NCBI GenBank assembly: GCA_937988865.1
Contig: CALKHV010000083.1
Coordinates: 1-16,066 of the forward strand
Origin: an uncultured Propionibacteriaceae bacterium
Lineage (GTDB): Bacteria; Actinomycetota; Actinomycetes; Propionibacteriales; Propionibacteriaceae
DNA: 16,066 nucleotides
Reading direction: 5' to 3'
Positions 1-7,366 of the stretch are shown piece by piece. Position 1 is the stretch's first letter, and the number at the start of each line of letters is the position of its first letter. The position numbers and the translations under genes are program-made. Below the pieces are notes generated by a model, which saw only the letters and a program-made list of their open reading frames with translations, had not been told where the DNA came from and did no database searches.

Positions 1-10
1 GCGGACGCCA

Positions 11-34
11 GAAAAGCGGCAGCTACCTTGCCAG
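11..34 (-). terminator. Possible weak terminator after argS
   Basis: Read on the minus strand downstream of argS, GGCA and TGCC (32-29 and 21-18) can pair around a 7-base loop and are followed by the T-rich stretch CTTTTC (16-11). The stem is only 4-5 bp, so this is a weak candidate. The rest of 1-60 shows no gene. Confidence 0.25.
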
Positions 35-60
35 CGCAACGAAACACCCCGCCAGAGCCC

Positions 61-1695
61 TCACATGCGCTCTGGGGCATCGATCCCGAGCAGATACAGC
101 CCCTTCGCCAGGACTCTCTGGGTCGTGGCGCACAGCGCGAGACGCGATGCACGCACCTCGGCCTCGCTCTTGAGCACCGGGCACTGTTCGTAGAAGGTCG
201 AGTAGGCGCCGGCGAGCTCATACAGGTAGCCACAGAGCTTGTGCGGCTGCAGATTGGCCGCCACATCGTCGACGACCTCGCCGAAGCGGCTCAACATCAA
301 CGCCAACTGCTGCTCGGCCGGCTCATCAAGCAGCGTCACCGCTCCGTAGGTCAGCCCCTCAGCCTCGGCCCGCCGCAGGATCTGGGTCACCCTCGCGTGC
401 GCGTACTGCAGGTAAGGCCCGGTGTCGCCCGTGGTCGCGACCATCCGCTCCGCGTCGAACATGTAGTCCTTCTGCAGCCCGGACGACAGGTCGGCGTACT
501 TGATCGCCGCCAGCGCAATGTTCGGTGCGGCCTGCTGCTCGGCCTCGTCCAGCAGGTCGTCCAGGTGCACGGCCGTGCCCTCACGAGTGCTGAACTTCTT
601 GCCGTCCTTGCCGAGCACCATGCCGTACCCCACGTGCTGCGCGCTCACGCGTCCAGGCAGGTACCCGGCCTTCGTGCAGACGCCGAAGATCAACTGGAAG
701 TGGTGCGTCTGCTCCGACCCCACGACATAGATCACCCGATCGGCCGTCAGCTCCTCGACGCGGTAGCGCAGCGCCGCCACATCGGTCACGTCATAGCCGT
801 AGCCACCCTGCCGATTCCGGATGATCGCCGGCGCGTCATAACCCTCCACGAACACCACCAGGGCGCCGTCATCGAGCTGCGCAATGCCCCTGGCCTCGAG
901 GTCGTCACACACATCGGGCAGCAGATGGTTATACATGCTCTCGCCCGCGTAGTCAGCCTCGGTGAGCAGCACCCCGAGCCGGCGATAGGTGGCGTCGAAG
1001 CCCGCCTTGCTGATGCCGACGAGCTGCTCCCAGAGCTCCAGCGTGTCCGCATCGCCGGCCTGCAGCTTCACCACCCGGTCACGTGCCCGGGCGGCGAACG
1101 CCTCGTCCTCCTTGAGCCGCGCGTTGGCGCGCAGGTACAGGGCCTCCGCGGCAGGCAGGTCAAGCGACGAAACCTCCAGTTGCTCGTCGAGGATCTGCTC
1201 AACCAGCATGCCGAACTGGCGTCCCCAGTCGCCGATGTGGTTCTGCGCGATCACCGTGTGGCCGAGGGCACCGAGCACCCGGTGGAAGCAGTCACCGATG
1301 ATCGAGGAGCGCAGGTGGCCCACGTGCATCTGCTTGGCTGCGTTCGGCGCGGAGTAGTCGATCACCACCGTCTGGGGGTTGGCCGCCGGAGTCACCCCCG
1401 CGTTCGCGTCCGCCAACAGGTCCGTTGCCGTGGACGCCAGCACGCTCGCCTTGATCCTGAAATTGATGAAGCCCGGCCCGGCGACCTCCAGTGGCTCGCA
1501 CAGGTCGTCGAGCTCGAGCTGCCCGATGATCGATGCCGCCACGTCACGAGGCGGACGCCCGGCGTCCTTGGCCAGCCGCAGCGCCACGTTCGACTGGTAG
1601 TGACCGAACTGGGGCTTCGTCGCCGGACGCATCTCGGGGTCGATCCCGGTGACCTGCTGGACGCGTGCGGTGAGCTGCGAGGGGAGCGACGGCAT
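61..1695 (-). CDS. argS: Arginyl-tRNA synthetase
   Basis: Class I aminoacyl-tRNA synthetase that charges tRNA-Arg with arginine using ATP in the cytoplasm. Numbered from the chosen start, the N-terminal additional domain covers about residues 1-105. The HIGH motif appears as HVGH at 124-127 inside SAPNAAKQMHVGHLRSS, and the KMSK position is the ArgS-type variant KKFST at 366-370. The C-terminal anticodon-binding (DALR) domain ends in the family-typical YLLGIDAPERM. The protein is 544 residues, a normal ArgS length. I chose the ATG at 1695 because GGAAGA lies 9 bases upstream. The frame stays open to an ATG at 1731 (12 more residues), but that start has no ribosome binding site. The gene lies 72 bp downstream of the aldolase on the same strand, with a GC hairpin between them. 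Identification is secure; only the start is uncertain. Confidence 0.97.
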   Translation of the reverse strand: MPSLPSQLTARVQQVTGIDPEMRPATKPQFGHYQSNVALRLAKDAGRPPRDVAASIIGQLELDDLCEPLEVAGPGFINFRIKASVLASTATDLLADANAGVTPAANPQTVVIDYSAPNAAKQMHVGHLRSSIIGDCFHRVLGALGHTVIAQNHIGDWGRQFGMLVEQILDEQLEVSSLDLPAAEALYLRANARLKEDEAFAARARDRVVKLQAGDADTLELWEQLVGISKAGFDATYRRLGVLLTEADYAGESMYNHLLPDVCDDLEARGIAQLDDGALVVFVEGYDAPAIIRNRQGGYGYDVTDVAALRYRVEELTADRVIYVVGSEQTHHFQLIFGVCTKAGYLPGRVSAQHVGYGMVLGKDGKKFSTREGTAVHLDDLLDEAEQQAAPNIALAAIKYADLSSGLQKDYMFDAERMVATTGDTGPYLQYAHARVTQILRRAEAEGLTYGAVTLLDEPAEQQLALMLSRFGEVVDDVAANLQPHKLCGYLYELAGAYSTFYEQCPVLKSEAEVRASRLALCATTQRVLAKGLYLLGIDAPERM

Positions 1696-1745
1696 GCGGA
1701 ACATTCTTCCACGGCTACCAGTCATGACCATTCACGATGTGACCC

Positions 1746-1762
1746 GGGGCCGATGGGGCCCC
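1746..1762 (-). terminator. GC hairpin between aldolase and argS
   Basis: GGGGCC (1746-1751) and GGCCCC (1757-1762) form a perfect 6-bp stem around a 5-base loop, 6 bases past the stop codon of the aldolase. No T-run follows, so it is not a classical intrinsic terminator. It could be an actinobacterial U-less terminator or a leader structure in front of argS. Confidence 0.4.
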
Positions 1763-1767
1763 ACGCC

Positions 1768-2439
1768 TCACGGAAGGTGCGTCGTCCCGTAGGTCTCGTA
1801 CCAGTCATCCGCGAACGCGAGCACGGCCTGCGTCACATCAGGCGCGGCGAGCGCTGCGCGCAGGAGGTCCGGGTGCAGGGTGACCGCCGCTGCGCCGGCC
1901 TCGAACGCTGCGCTGACCTGGGCGACGTTCTTGAAGCTCGCAGCCATGATCTTGCAGCTGGCGCCGTGCCGGTCGATGAACTTCGCCAGCGACTTGATGG
2001 TCGCGGACGTGTCGATGTCCAGGCTCTCCATGCGGTTGAAGTAGGGCGCGATGTAGTCGGCGCCCGCCGCGATGGCGAGCATGCCCTGCGTCTTGGAGTA
2101 GATGGCAGTGGCTGTGACGCCGATGCCCTCCTCCTTGAGGACGCGCATCGCCCGGATGCCCTGTTCGGTCGTGGGGATCTTGGCGTAGACCCCTGCGTCC
2201 ACCTGATCGATCAAGCGGTGGGCGTCCGCGACAATGCCCTCCCAGTCCTGGGCGAGGACCTGGATGTGGAGGGTCCGGTCGGCGCCGATGAGCTCGCGGA
2301 TCCGGTGGAAGTGGTCGTAGAAGTCGATGCGGCCCTCGGCCTTGAGGATCGTCGGGTTCGTGGTCACGCCGGACACCGGGTAGTACGGAGTCATCTCCTC
2401 GATCGCGGTGAGGTTTGCGGTGTCGAACAGGATCTCCAT
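1768..2439 (-). CDS. fsa: Transaldolase / fructose-6-phosphate aldolase family protein
   Basis: Small class I aldolase of the TalC/FSA group, 223 residues, the usual size of this subfamily rather than of full transaldolase (over 300). The N-terminus MEILFDTANLTAIEEM and the GVTTNPTIL motif (24-32) are diagnostic. The Schiff-base lysine is K87 in VYAKIPTTEQG, and the strands around 107-145 (TATAIYS, AGADYIAPYFNRM) match the barrel. Known members cleave or form fructose 6-phosphate from dihydroxyacetone and glyceraldehyde 3-phosphate, or act as transaldolase; sequence alone does not decide between these. The start has the strong site GGAGGA 6 bases upstream. A TAAAAT -10 and a LacI-like operator candidate lie in front. 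The gene diverges from two aldo-keto reductases, which suggests shared sugar or polyol use. Confidence 0.9.
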   Translation of the reverse strand: MEILFDTANLTAIEEMTPYYPVSGVTTNPTILKAEGRIDFYDHFHRIRELIGADRTLHIQVLAQDWEGIVADAHRLIDQVDAGVYAKIPTTEQGIRAMRVLKEEGIGVTATAIYSKTQGMLAIAAGADYIAPYFNRMESLDIDTSATIKSLAKFIDRHGASCKIMAASFKNVAQVSAAFEAGAAAVTLHPDLLRAALAAPDVTQAVLAFADDWYETYGTTHLP

Positions 2440-2477
2440 GGGTTCCTCCGGATGCGGTGGGGGGTCGTGATGCCATC

Positions 2478-2492
2478 ATTTTAACGTTTCAA
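2478..2492 (-). promoter_or_regulatory. Aldolase promoter with LacI-type operator candidate
   Basis: On the minus strand, TAAAAT (2483-2478) is an excellent -10 box about 39 bases before the aldolase start. It overlaps a 14-bp partial palindrome centred on CG, TTTTAACGTTTCAA (2479-2492, plus strand). The symmetric part is TTnnAACGTTnnAA, and one half, TTGAAACGTT, matches the form common to LacI/GalR-family operators. The patch is strikingly AT-rich against its surroundings. No convincing -35 is visible. A bound repressor would block the -10; this is inference. Confidence 0.5.
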
Positions 2493-2543
2493 TCGTTCAC
2501 GCGCGACGACGCACCCACATTGCACCTGCACTGGGCGTCCCTC

Positions 2544-2564
2544 CCCCGAGGTTGCCCCTCGGGG
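2544..2564 (+). repeat. Perfect 8-bp inverted repeat before the first reductase
   Basis: CCCCGAGG (2544-2551) and CCTCGGGG (2557-2564) are exact inverted copies around TTGCC. The repeat ends one base before a TAGGTT -10-like box (2566-2571), so it fills the -35/-10 spacer of the likely reductase promoter. It could be an operator or a cruciform; it would not be in the transcript if that -10 is used. The rest of the 2440-2604 gap holds only the aldolase promoter region and the reductase ribosome binding site GAGGT (2596-2600). Confidence 0.55.
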
Positions 2565-2565
2565 A

Positions 2566-2571
2566 TAGGTT
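2566..2571 (+). promoter_or_regulatory. Candidate -10 box for the reductase pair
   Basis: TAGGTT fits the actinobacterial TANNNT consensus. It would give a leader of about 27 bases carrying GAGGT (2596-2600) five bases before the ATG at 2605. No -35 resembling TTGACA is found 16-18 bases upstream, where the inverted repeat sits. Confidence 0.4.
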
Positions 2572-2604
2572 TGACGCATACCCACCACCCAATGCGAGGT
2601 CTTC

Positions 2605-3435
2605 ATGAGCGTCCCCATCGTCACCCTCAACGACGGCGTCCAGATCCCCCAACTCGGGCTCGGCGTCTGGCAGGTCACCGACGACGAAGCCACCCCTGTC
2701 GTGGCCACCGCCCTCGAGGTCGGCTACCGGCACATCGACAGCGCGCAGGGCTACCAGAACGAGCGGGGGGTCGGAAAGGCGATCCGCGAGTCCGGCATCC
2801 CGCGCGACGAGATCTTCGTCACCACCAAGCTCACGAACGAGTTCCACCTGCGCGACGACGCCCGCCGCGCCACCGAGCAGAGCCTCGAGAAGCTCGGGCT
2901 CGACCACCTCGACCTGTACCTCATCCACTGGCCGGCGACCCTCAAGTACGGGGACGCCTACCTCGAGTCGTGGGAGGTCATGAACGAGCTGAAGTCCGAG
3001 GGCCTCGTCCGCTCGATCGGCGTGAGCAACTTCAACCCCGAGCACCTCGACAAGCTCCTCACCGTGTCCTCGACGGTTCCCAGCGTCAACCAGGTCGAGT
3101 GCCACCCCACCTTCCTGCGCACCGACCTGCTGCCCGACCTGCGGGCCCGCGGCACTGTGCTCGAGTCGTGGAGCCCGCTGGGCCAGGCGTCCGATCTGGA
3201 GGCGCCGACCGTCGTCGACATCGCCTCCTCCCTCGGACGTACGCCCGCCCAGGTGATCATCCGCTGGCACCTCCAGCACGGCTTCATCGTCATCCCGAAG
3301 TCGGTGCACGCCGAGCGCATCGCGTCCAACTTCGACGTGTTCGACTTCGAACTGGACGCCGACCAGATCACCCGCATCGACGCCCTCAACGCCGGCAACC
3401 GCATCGGCCCCGACCCCGTCACCGCTCCCTGGTGA
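2605..3435 (+). CDS. Aldo/keto reductase (AKR5-like, 2,5-diketo-gluconate reductase type), copy 1
   Basis: NADPH-dependent reductase of the AKR superfamily, 276 residues, single (beta/alpha)8 barrel. The full catalytic tetrad is present: D45 and Y50 in HIDSAQGYQNE, K75 in VTTKL, H108 in YLIHWP. The NADPH-binding end is also family-typical: GVSNF near 140, WSPLGQ near 190, and IPKS followed by RIASNFDVFDFEL near 230-250. Such enzymes reduce sugar ketones, methylglyoxal or other small carbonyls; the true substrate cannot be read from sequence. The ATG at 2605 has GAGGT upstream and aligns exactly with the start of copy 2. Copy 2 follows after 23 bp, so the two are probably cotranscribed. The region 45-80 differs most from the paralogue (SAQGYQ for TAAIYG, LTNEFH for LWNDSH), which may indicate a different substrate. 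Confidence 0.93.
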   Translation: MSVPIVTLNDGVQIPQLGLGVWQVTDDEATPVVATALEVGYRHIDSAQGYQNERGVGKAIRESGIPRDEIFVTTKLTNEFHLRDDARRATEQSLEKLGLDHLDLYLIHWPATLKYGDAYLESWEVMNELKSEGLVRSIGVSNFNPEHLDKLLTVSSTVPSVNQVECHPTFLRTDLLPDLRARGTVLESWSPLGQASDLEAPTVVDIASSLGRTPAQVIIRWHLQHGFIVIPKSVHAERIASNFDVFDFELDADQITRIDALNAGNRIGPDPVTAPW

Positions 3436-3458
3436 CCAGCCTTCACAAGGAGAAACAC

Positions 3459-4280
3459 ATGAGTGTCCCCACCATCACCCTGAACGACGGCGTCCAGATC
3501 CCGCAGCTGGGATTCGGCGTGTGGCGCGTCAGTCCAGACGACATCGTGTCGTCCGTCCGCACGGCCATCGAGGTCGGTTACCGCCACATCGACACCGCAG
3601 CGATCTACGGCAACGAAGAGGGGGTCGGCCAGGCCATCCGCGAGTCCGGCGTGCCCCGTGAGGAGTTGTTCATCACCACCAAGCTGTGGAACGACTCCCA
3701 CCACACCGCGGACGCCCGCACCGGCATCGAGACCAGCCTCACCAAGCTCGGCCTCGACCACCTCGACCTCTACCTCATCCACTGGCCCGCCACCGTCAAG
3801 TACGGCGACGCCTACATCGAGGCCTGGGACGCCATGCAGGAGTTCCGCGCCGAGGGCCTCACCCGCTCGATCGGGGTGTCCAACTTCCATGCGGCCCACC
3901 TCGATTCGCTCAACGGGGACGTGCCGAGCGTCGACCAGGTCGAACTCCACCCGACCTTCAACCAGGCGGCCCTGTGCGCAGAGCTGGCGACCCGCAAGAT
4001 CAGCGTCGAGGCGTGGAGCCCGCTCGGGCAGGCGTCCGACCTCGACCACCCCGAGATCGTGAAGATCGCCGGGAAGCTCGGCGTCACCCCCGCGCAGGTG
4101 ATCATCCGGTGGCACCTGCAGATCGGCAACATCGTGATCCCGAAGTCGATCACCCCCGAGAGGATCGCGTCCAACTTCGACGTGTTCGGCTTCGAACTCG
4201 ACTCCGACCAGATCTCGCGCATCAGCCATCTCGACGCCGGCAACCGTCTGGGCGCCAACCCCGAGTCCGCCGACTTCTGA
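3459..4280 (+). CDS. Aldo/keto reductase (AKR5-like), copy 2
   Basis: Second NADPH-dependent reductase, 273 residues, paralogous to the gene directly upstream and starting with nearly the same residues (MSVPTITLNDGVQIPQLG). The tetrad is intact at the same positions: D45, Y50 (HIDTAAIYGNE), K75 (ITTKLW) and H108. A three-residue deletion near 155-160 is the only length difference. The strong site AAGGAG (3447-3452) stands 6 bases before the ATG. The frame is open far upstream, but those codons overlap copy 1 out of frame, so the longer version is rejected. The tryptophan in TTKLWN is typical of AKR5 enzymes, whereas copy 1 has threonine. Together with copy 1 this looks like a tandem duplication followed by divergence in the substrate loops. 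Confidence 0.94.
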   Translation: MSVPTITLNDGVQIPQLGFGVWRVSPDDIVSSVRTAIEVGYRHIDTAAIYGNEEGVGQAIRESGVPREELFITTKLWNDSHHTADARTGIETSLTKLGLDHLDLYLIHWPATVKYGDAYIEAWDAMQEFRAEGLTRSIGVSNFHAAHLDSLNGDVPSVDQVELHPTFNQAALCAELATRKISVEAWSPLGQASDLDHPEIVKIAGKLGVTPAQVIIRWHLQIGNIVIPKSITPERIASNFDVFGFELDSDQISRISHLDAGNRLGANPESADF

Positions 4281-4304
4281 ACCGACCCGACAGGCGCGTG
4301 ACCC

Positions 4305-4310
4305 TAAGAT
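4305..4310 (+). promoter_or_regulatory. Leaderless-type promoter of UDP-glucose dehydrogenase
   Basis: TAAGAT is a good TANNNT -10 box placed 7 bases before the ATG at 4318, so transcription would begin at or next to the start codon. GGAGG at 4311-4315 is only 2 bases from the ATG, too close for a normal ribosome binding site. No clear -35 is seen. Confidence 0.5.
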
Positions 4311-4317
4311 GGAGGTC

Positions 4318-5655
4318 ATGCGCCTGTCGATGATCGGATGTGGATATCTCGGAGCAGTTCACGCGGCCTGCATGGCCGAATTGGGGCACGACGTGGTCGG
4401 CCTCGACGTGGACCCCGGCAAGGTCGAGCTCCTGGCTCGCGGTGAGAGCCCCTTCCACGAACCAGGTTTCCCCGAACTCCTGAAGCGGAACGTCGAGTCG
4501 GGCCGCCTGCGCTTCACCACCGATCCGACCGAGATCGCGGACGCCGAGATCCACTTCATCGGCGTCGGCACCCCGCAGATGCAGGGACGCTACGCCGCCG
4601 ACCTGACGTACGTCTACGCGGCTGTCGAGACGATCCTCGCCAACGCCGACACCACCGACCACACCGCGGTCATCGCGGGCAAGTCCACTGTTCCCGTGGG
4701 CACTGCGGCGGAGATCGCCGAGATGGCCGAACAGTCCGGCAAGGACATCCTCGTCGCCTGGAATCCCGAGTTCCTGCGCGAGGGTTTCGCGGTGAAGGAC
4801 ACCCTGCACCCTGACCGACTCGTGTACGGCCTCCCCGAGGACGAGGCGACCGGTCACCGCATCCGCGACATCCTCGACACCTGCTACGCCCAGATCCTCG
4901 CCGAGGGCACGCCGCGCCTGCTGGCGAACTACCCGACCGCCGAGCTGGTGAAGGTCGCCGCGAACTCGTTCCTCGCCACCAAGATCAGCTTCATCAACGC
5001 GATGGCCGAGCTCTGCGAGGCGACGGGCGCCGACGTCACACGGCTCGCCGAGGCCATCGGTCACGACGACCGCATCGGGAAGAAGTTCCTCCGCGCCGGC
5101 ATCGGCTTCGGCGGCGGTTGCCTGCCGAAGGACATCCGCGCCTTCATGGCACGCGCGGGCGAACTGGGCGTCGACCAGGCCCTGACCTTCCTCCGCGAAG
5201 TGGACGCCATCAACCTGCGCCGCCGCGAGCGGGCGGTCGAGATCGCGTCCGACATCTTCGGTGGACGCCTCGCCGGTCGCAAGGTCGCCGTGCTCGGCGC
5301 CGCCTTCAAGCCCGACTCGGACGATCTGCGCGACTCCCCCGCTCTCGACATCGCGACGCAGTTGTGGGCCCGCGGGGCCGACGTCGTCATCACCGACCCG
5401 GCCGCCAACGAGGGCCTGCGGCGCGCGCGTCCCGACCTTCATGTGGTCGACACCGTCGACCAGGCGGTGGTCGGGGCCGAGGTGGTGCTGGTCCTGACCG
5501 AGTGGAAGGATTTCGTCAATCTCGATCCGGTCGCGCTGAAGGAGAAGGTCCGTTCAGCACACATCATCGATGGACGCCACGTCCTCGACCCCAGGACGTG
5601 GACCGATGCCGGGTGGGTCTACCACGGCCTCGGACGCGGGGTCAGCGTCTGGTGA
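4318..5655 (+). CDS. ugd: UDP-glucose 6-dehydrogenase
   Basis: Oxidises UDP-glucose to UDP-glucuronate with two NAD+, in the cytoplasm, supplying envelope polysaccharide precursors. 445 residues. The N-terminal Rossmann domain opens with GCGYLGAVHAACMAELGHDVVGLD (loop at 7-12). The Thr-bearing STVPVGT is at 123-129 and NPEFLREG at 149-156. The central domain has K212 and N216 in ELVKVAANSF. The catalytic cysteine is C268 in GFGGGCLPKD, with D272 following. The C-terminal UDP-binding domain includes AFKPDSDDLRDSPA near 330 and the late VLTEWKDF. I prefer the ATG at 4318 over 4309, since 4309 overlaps the -10 box and adds only MEV. The gene follows the reductases by 37 bp but appears to have its own promoter. 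A GDP-mannose dehydrogenase is the alternative, but the motif set favours UDP-glucose. Confidence 0.93.
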   Translation: MRLSMIGCGYLGAVHAACMAELGHDVVGLDVDPGKVELLARGESPFHEPGFPELLKRNVESGRLRFTTDPTEIADAEIHFIGVGTPQMQGRYAADLTYVYAAVETILANADTTDHTAVIAGKSTVPVGTAAEIAEMAEQSGKDILVAWNPEFLREGFAVKDTLHPDRLVYGLPEDEATGHRIRDILDTCYAQILAEGTPRLLANYPTAELVKVAANSFLATKISFINAMAELCEATGADVTRLAEAIGHDDRIGKKFLRAGIGFGGGCLPKDIRAFMARAGELGVDQALTFLREVDAINLRRRERAVEIASDIFGGRLAGRKVAVLGAAFKPDSDDLRDSPALDIATQLWARGADVVITDPAANEGLRRARPDLHVVDTVDQAVVGAEVVLVLTEWKDFVNLDPVALKEKVRSAHIIDGRHVLDPRTWTDAGWVYHGLGRGVSVW

Positions 5656-5660
5656 CGACA

Positions 5661-5670
5661 CCCGGCCGGG
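5661..5670. repeat. 10-bp perfect palindrome between convergent genes
   Basis: CCCGGCCGGG occupies most of the 16-bp space between the stops of UDP-glucose dehydrogenase and the DUF808 gene. It has no T-run on either strand and no loop, so its role as a bidirectional terminator is doubtful. Confidence 0.3.
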
Positions 5671-5671
5671 A

Positions 5672-6628
5672 TCAGTGACCCTTCTTCTCCTTCTCGGCCT
5701 CGGTGAGCTCGTGCGGGTCGTGCCGCACGATGTGGAACAGGTGGACGATGCCCACCAGCACGCTGCCCACCACGACGCCGATGAGCGCCGAGAACAACGT
5801 CTCGACGAGCCACGCGAGGAATCCGCCCACGCCCGGAACACCGTGAACCGGTTCGGCGAGATGGTGCACGAGCGAGTAGGGCCCGTGCCAGCCGAGCTTG
5901 TCGGTGCCGCTCAACAGGATGTGGCCACCGACCCACAGCATCGCGGCGATGCCAACGGTCGACAACACGTTGAGCACCTGTGGCATCGCGGCGACGAGTC
6001 CGCGTCCGAGTTTTTGTGAACCCGAGTTCTCGCGACCTGACAGATGGAGCCCGATGTCGTCCATCTTCACGATGAAGGCGACCGTCCCGTAGACGAGAAG
6101 GGTGATGAGCACCGCGACGATCGCCAGCGTCGCAGCCTTGTCGATCACACCGACCGCCCGGTCGAGCCCCGCGTTCACCGCGTTGAGCGAGATCACCATG
6201 ATCTCGGCCGACAGGATGAAGTCGGTCGTGATCGCGCCCTTGACCATCGACTTCTCGTGGTCGACCCCGAGGGCGACGACCGGTGCGTCCTCGCCCTCGC
6301 CGTGCCCGCCCCGGATGGCCTCGATGAGCTTCTCGACGCCCTCGAAACTGAGGTAGAGACCACCGACCATGAGCAGCGGCGTCAGGACGACGGGCAGGAA
6401 CGAGTCGAGCAGCAGGAGCGCGACGATGAGGATCGCCTTGTTGACCAGCGATCCCTTCGCGATCTTCCAGATGATCGGCAGCTCACGCGCCGGGCTGAAG
6501 CCCTGGACGTACTGAGGCGTCACGGCCGCGTCGTCGACCACGACGCCGACCGCCTTGGTGCTGGCGGCGCTGGCCATCTTGGCGATCATTGCGACGTCAT
6601 CGAGCAGGGCGGCGAGTCCACCAGCCAT
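5672..6628 (-). CDS. DUF808 (YedI-like) integral membrane protein
   Basis: 318 residues. The N-terminus MAGGLAALLDDVAMIAKMASAASTKAVGVVVDDAAVTPQYV is the recognisable DUF808 opening. Five or more hydrophobic segments follow: near 65-95 (ILIVALLLLDSFLPVVLTPLL), 140-160, 170-192, 215-240 and 270-300. A hydrophilic patch rich in His, Gly and Glu (RGGHGEGEDAP) separates the first pair. Function of the family is not established; E. coli YedI is the named relative. The start at 6628 has GGAGGT just upstream (GGAGG plus 5 bases); the frame extends 10 codons further to 6658 without a better site. TACCTT (6669-6664, minus strand) is a weak -10 candidate. It faces UDP-glucose dehydrogenase tail to tail and lies 75 bp downstream of the DUF218 gene, so it may be read with pgi or alone. 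Confidence 0.88.
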   Translation of the reverse strand: MAGGLAALLDDVAMIAKMASAASTKAVGVVVDDAAVTPQYVQGFSPARELPIIWKIAKGSLVNKAILIVALLLLDSFLPVVLTPLLMVGGLYLSFEGVEKLIEAIRGGHGEGEDAPVVALGVDHEKSMVKGAITTDFILSAEIMVISLNAVNAGLDRAVGVIDKAATLAIVAVLITLLVYGTVAFIVKMDDIGLHLSGRENSGSQKLGRGLVAAMPQVLNVLSTVGIAAMLWVGGHILLSGTDKLGWHGPYSLVHHLAEPVHGVPGVGGFLAWLVETLFSALIGVVVGSVLVGIVHLFHIVRHDPHELTEAEKEKKGH

Positions 6629-6672
6629 CGTTACCTCCAGATGAGGGTCGGGAAACAACTGCGAAGGTAGCA

Positions 6673-6693
6673 GGTGGGGCCACCCATCCCACC
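6673..6693 (-). terminator. Possible hairpin after the DUF218 gene
   Basis: GGTGGG (6673-6678) and CCCACC (6688-6693) can pair around a 9-base loop, 11 bases past the DUF218 stop on the minus strand. No T-run follows, and it lies upstream of the DUF808 gene. Read as a U-less terminator or as a chance GC repeat, it is weakly supported. Confidence 0.3.
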
Positions 6694-6703
6694 GGACGCG
6701 AGC

Positions 6704-7360
6704 TCAGCGCGCGGTGAGTGCGTCGTCAACGGACGTCTCGTAGCGTCCGAGTGTCGGGGTGCGACGGCTGACGACGTCCCACACCATCTTGTAGTTGGCG
6801 AGCAGTTCGCGTCGGCTCCCATAGGTCCAGGTGGCGTCCTTGACCGGGGAGTCGTCCCCGACGCCCACCGCGTCGACCCCGACGAGGCGGCAGGTCGCGA
6901 TGGCTCGGGGCAGGTGGTAGCTCTGCGTCACGACCACGAGGCGGTCGACGCCGAAGATCTTCCTCGCCCGGACGCACGAGTCGTACGTGTCGAATCCGGC
7001 GTAGTCAGCGACCACGTCGGACTCGGGGATCCCGGAGGCGATCAGGTACCCGCGCATCGCGTCCGGCTCGTTGTAGGTCGCTTCGGCATTGTCGCCGCTG
7101 ACGAGGATGACCTTGACCTTGCCGGCACGGTAGAGCTCGGCGCCACGGTCGAGACGCCCCCTGAGATAGGGCGACGGCGTCCCGTCGGCGTAGACCTGCG
7201 CGCCGAGGACGAGCGCGACCTCCTGGGGTTCGACCTCGGCGACGGCGAGCACGCGTCCGGCCGCCTCGGCACGCACGAGGACCCACGGGCCCAGCGACCC
7301 GACGAGGCCCAACCCGACGAGACCTGCGAGGCTCGCGACAACCCGACCGCGCCTACCCAT
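6704..7360 (-). CDS. SanA/YdcF-like DUF218 membrane protein
   Basis: 218 residues with an N-terminal membrane anchor or uncleaved signal (residues 8-30, VASLAGLVGLGLVGSLGPWVLV after MGRRGR) and one DUF218 domain. Family landmarks are LVLGAQVYADGTPSPYLRGRLDRGAELY near 50-77, VILVSGDN near 85, the EPDAMRGYLIASGIP segment near 98-112, and VVVTQSYHLPRA near 144-155. E. coli SanA belongs to this family and affects vancomycin resistance and the envelope barrier; YdcF binds S-adenosylmethionine. The biochemical role here is unknown but envelope-linked. It starts only 6 bp after the pgi stop, so translation is probably coupled to pgi; its own ribosome binding site (GAGAT) is weak. Two cysteines lie in the domain (DSCVRA, ATCRL). 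Confidence 0.87.
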   Translation of the reverse strand: MGRRGRVVASLAGLVGLGLVGSLGPWVLVRAEAAGRVLAVAEVEPQEVALVLGAQVYADGTPSPYLRGRLDRGAELYRAGKVKVILVSGDNAEATYNEPDAMRGYLIASGIPESDVVADYAGFDTYDSCVRARKIFGVDRLVVVTQSYHLPRAIATCRLVGVDAVGVGDDSPVKDATWTYGSRRELLANYKMVWDVVSRRTPTLGRYETSVDDALTAR

Positions 7361-7366
7361 GTGATC

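Noticed and set aside
28..2484. 818-codon open frame on the plus strand
   Set aside because: It lies antisense to argS and the aldolase, both with full family motifs; its Arg/His/Val-rich translation has no domain pattern. Long antisense frames are expected in GC-rich coding DNA.
2958..4319. 453-codon open frame on the minus strand
   Set aside because: Antisense to both aldo-keto reductases; no recognisable domain or ribosome binding site.
4222..5442. 406-codon open frame on the minus strand
   Set aside because: Antisense shadow of UDP-glucose dehydrogenase.
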